From: Kordiimonadaceae bacterium
Lineage (GTDB): Bacteria > Pseudomonadota > Alphaproteobacteria > Sphingomonadales > Emcibacteraceae
DNA length: 7,083 nt
Direction of reading: 5' to 3'
NCBI GenBank assembly: GCA_018699075.1
Contig: JABIPV010000056.1
Coordinates: 1-7,083, forward strand
Shown here: positions 6,892 through 7,083 of the stretch, piece after piece
Layout of the letters: each line of letters begins with the position of its first letter
How positions within the stretch are numbered: the stretch's first letter is position 1
The notes under the pieces: model-generated
Told to the model about the DNA's origin: nothing
Databases searched by the model: none
The model's input: the letters and a program-made list of their open reading frames with translations, nothing else
Translations under genes and position numbers: made by a program

Positions 6892-7083
6892 TTAAGCGAT
6901 TATCTTTTTCAGTGCCGCACTAAATTTATCAATATCGTCCATGGTATTATATAGCCCCGGCACAACACGAAGCATCCAACCAGAATCAGCGCTTTGAGGG
7001 TTGGTATTAAGGCCATACTTACTGAGCAGTGTTGTGCAAAGCTGGGAATTTTCAGCGCGGCCTGTCATGCCTTTTAATCTAAA
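6892..7083 (-). CDS. C-terminal end of a fifth class V PLP-dependent aminotransferase-fold enzyme (5' part beyond window)
   Basis: The last 63 residues of another family member are visible, ending in TAA at 6892. They align with the C-termini of the four complete copies: FRLKG matches the TSFR(L/I)K strand, LLSKYGLN matches LLSKYKIN of paralogue 3, and MLRVVPGLYNTMDDID carries the conserved Arg (residue 39 of the fragment) and the PGLY motif of paralogues 1 and 2. The Arg is preceded by SGWM instead of GGAI or SGV, so the substrate-side loop differs again. The catalytic Lys, the start and any Tat signal lie outside the window, so export can only be presumed. It sits 139 nt upstream of the next gene on the same strand. 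Confidence 0.85.
   Translation of the reverse strand, partial: FRLKGMTGRAENSQLCTTLLSKYGLNTNPQSADSGWMLRVVPGLYNTMDDIDKFSAALKKIIA

Larger units (their letters stand above)
1601..7083 (-). repeat. Tandem array of at least five paralogous PLP-enzyme genes
   Basis: Four complete genes and one partial gene of one family lie head to tail. The complete copies share a signal peptide type, length (420-430 residues) and motif order. By eye paralogues 1 and 2 form one pair and 3 and 4 another, which fits successive tandem duplication. The window edge cuts the array, so the true copy number may be higher. Confidence 0.85.

Noticed and set aside
1..7083. CRISPR array, tRNA, rRNA or insertion sequence
   Set aside because: No regularly spaced direct repeats, no cloverleaf-like sequence, no transposase motifs and no terminal inverted repeats; the repeats present are diverged gene copies.

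Overview
The window holds a single-strand block of genes, all on the minus strand, so they are read here from high to low coordinates. In that order they are: the C-terminal end of a PLP-dependent class V aminotransferase-fold protein (7083-6892, cut by the window edge); a 139-nt AT-rich gap that is the only sizeable non-coding stretch; four complete paralogues of the same enzyme family (6752-5472, 5459-4182, 4161-2869, 2863-1601); and a zinc carboxypeptidase of family M14 (1579 to beyond base 1, cut by the window edge). Gaps inside the block are 12, 20, 5 and 21 nt, with no terminator-like hairpin and a Shine-Dalgarno sequence before each gene, so the four enzymes and the peptidase look like one operon, probably started in the 139-nt gap.

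All four complete enzymes begin with MDRR-x-FL followed by an Ala/Ser/Thr-rich hydrophobic stretch and an A-x-A type cleavage site, a twin-arginine (Tat) export signal. Each keeps the expected fold-type I PLP residues: the Asp of the D-x-AHS motif, the Schiff-base Lys of FNLHKW, the TH-x(3)-TG segment and a C-terminal Arg. They fall in the broad group often labelled 'isopenicillin N epimerase-like', but nothing here points to beta-lactam synthesis. The peptidase has a Sec-type signal peptide and a full set of visible M14 catalytic residues. All the complete products are therefore predicted to work outside the cytoplasm. The simplest joint reading is a periplasmic module acting on peptides or amino acids, in which the peptidase releases residues and several PLP enzymes of different specificity racemise, epimerise, deaminate or cleave them. 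That is inference; no substrate can be read from the sequence.

Tat and Sec signals, the operon layout and an AT-rich composition fit a Gram-negative bacterium, most likely a proteobacterium, possibly aquatic; taxonomy cannot be fixed further. The array appears to have arisen by repeated tandem duplication. The two genes nearest the promoter resemble each other most, as do the next two, and active-site-proximal motifs differ between and within the pairs, which suggests specialisation.
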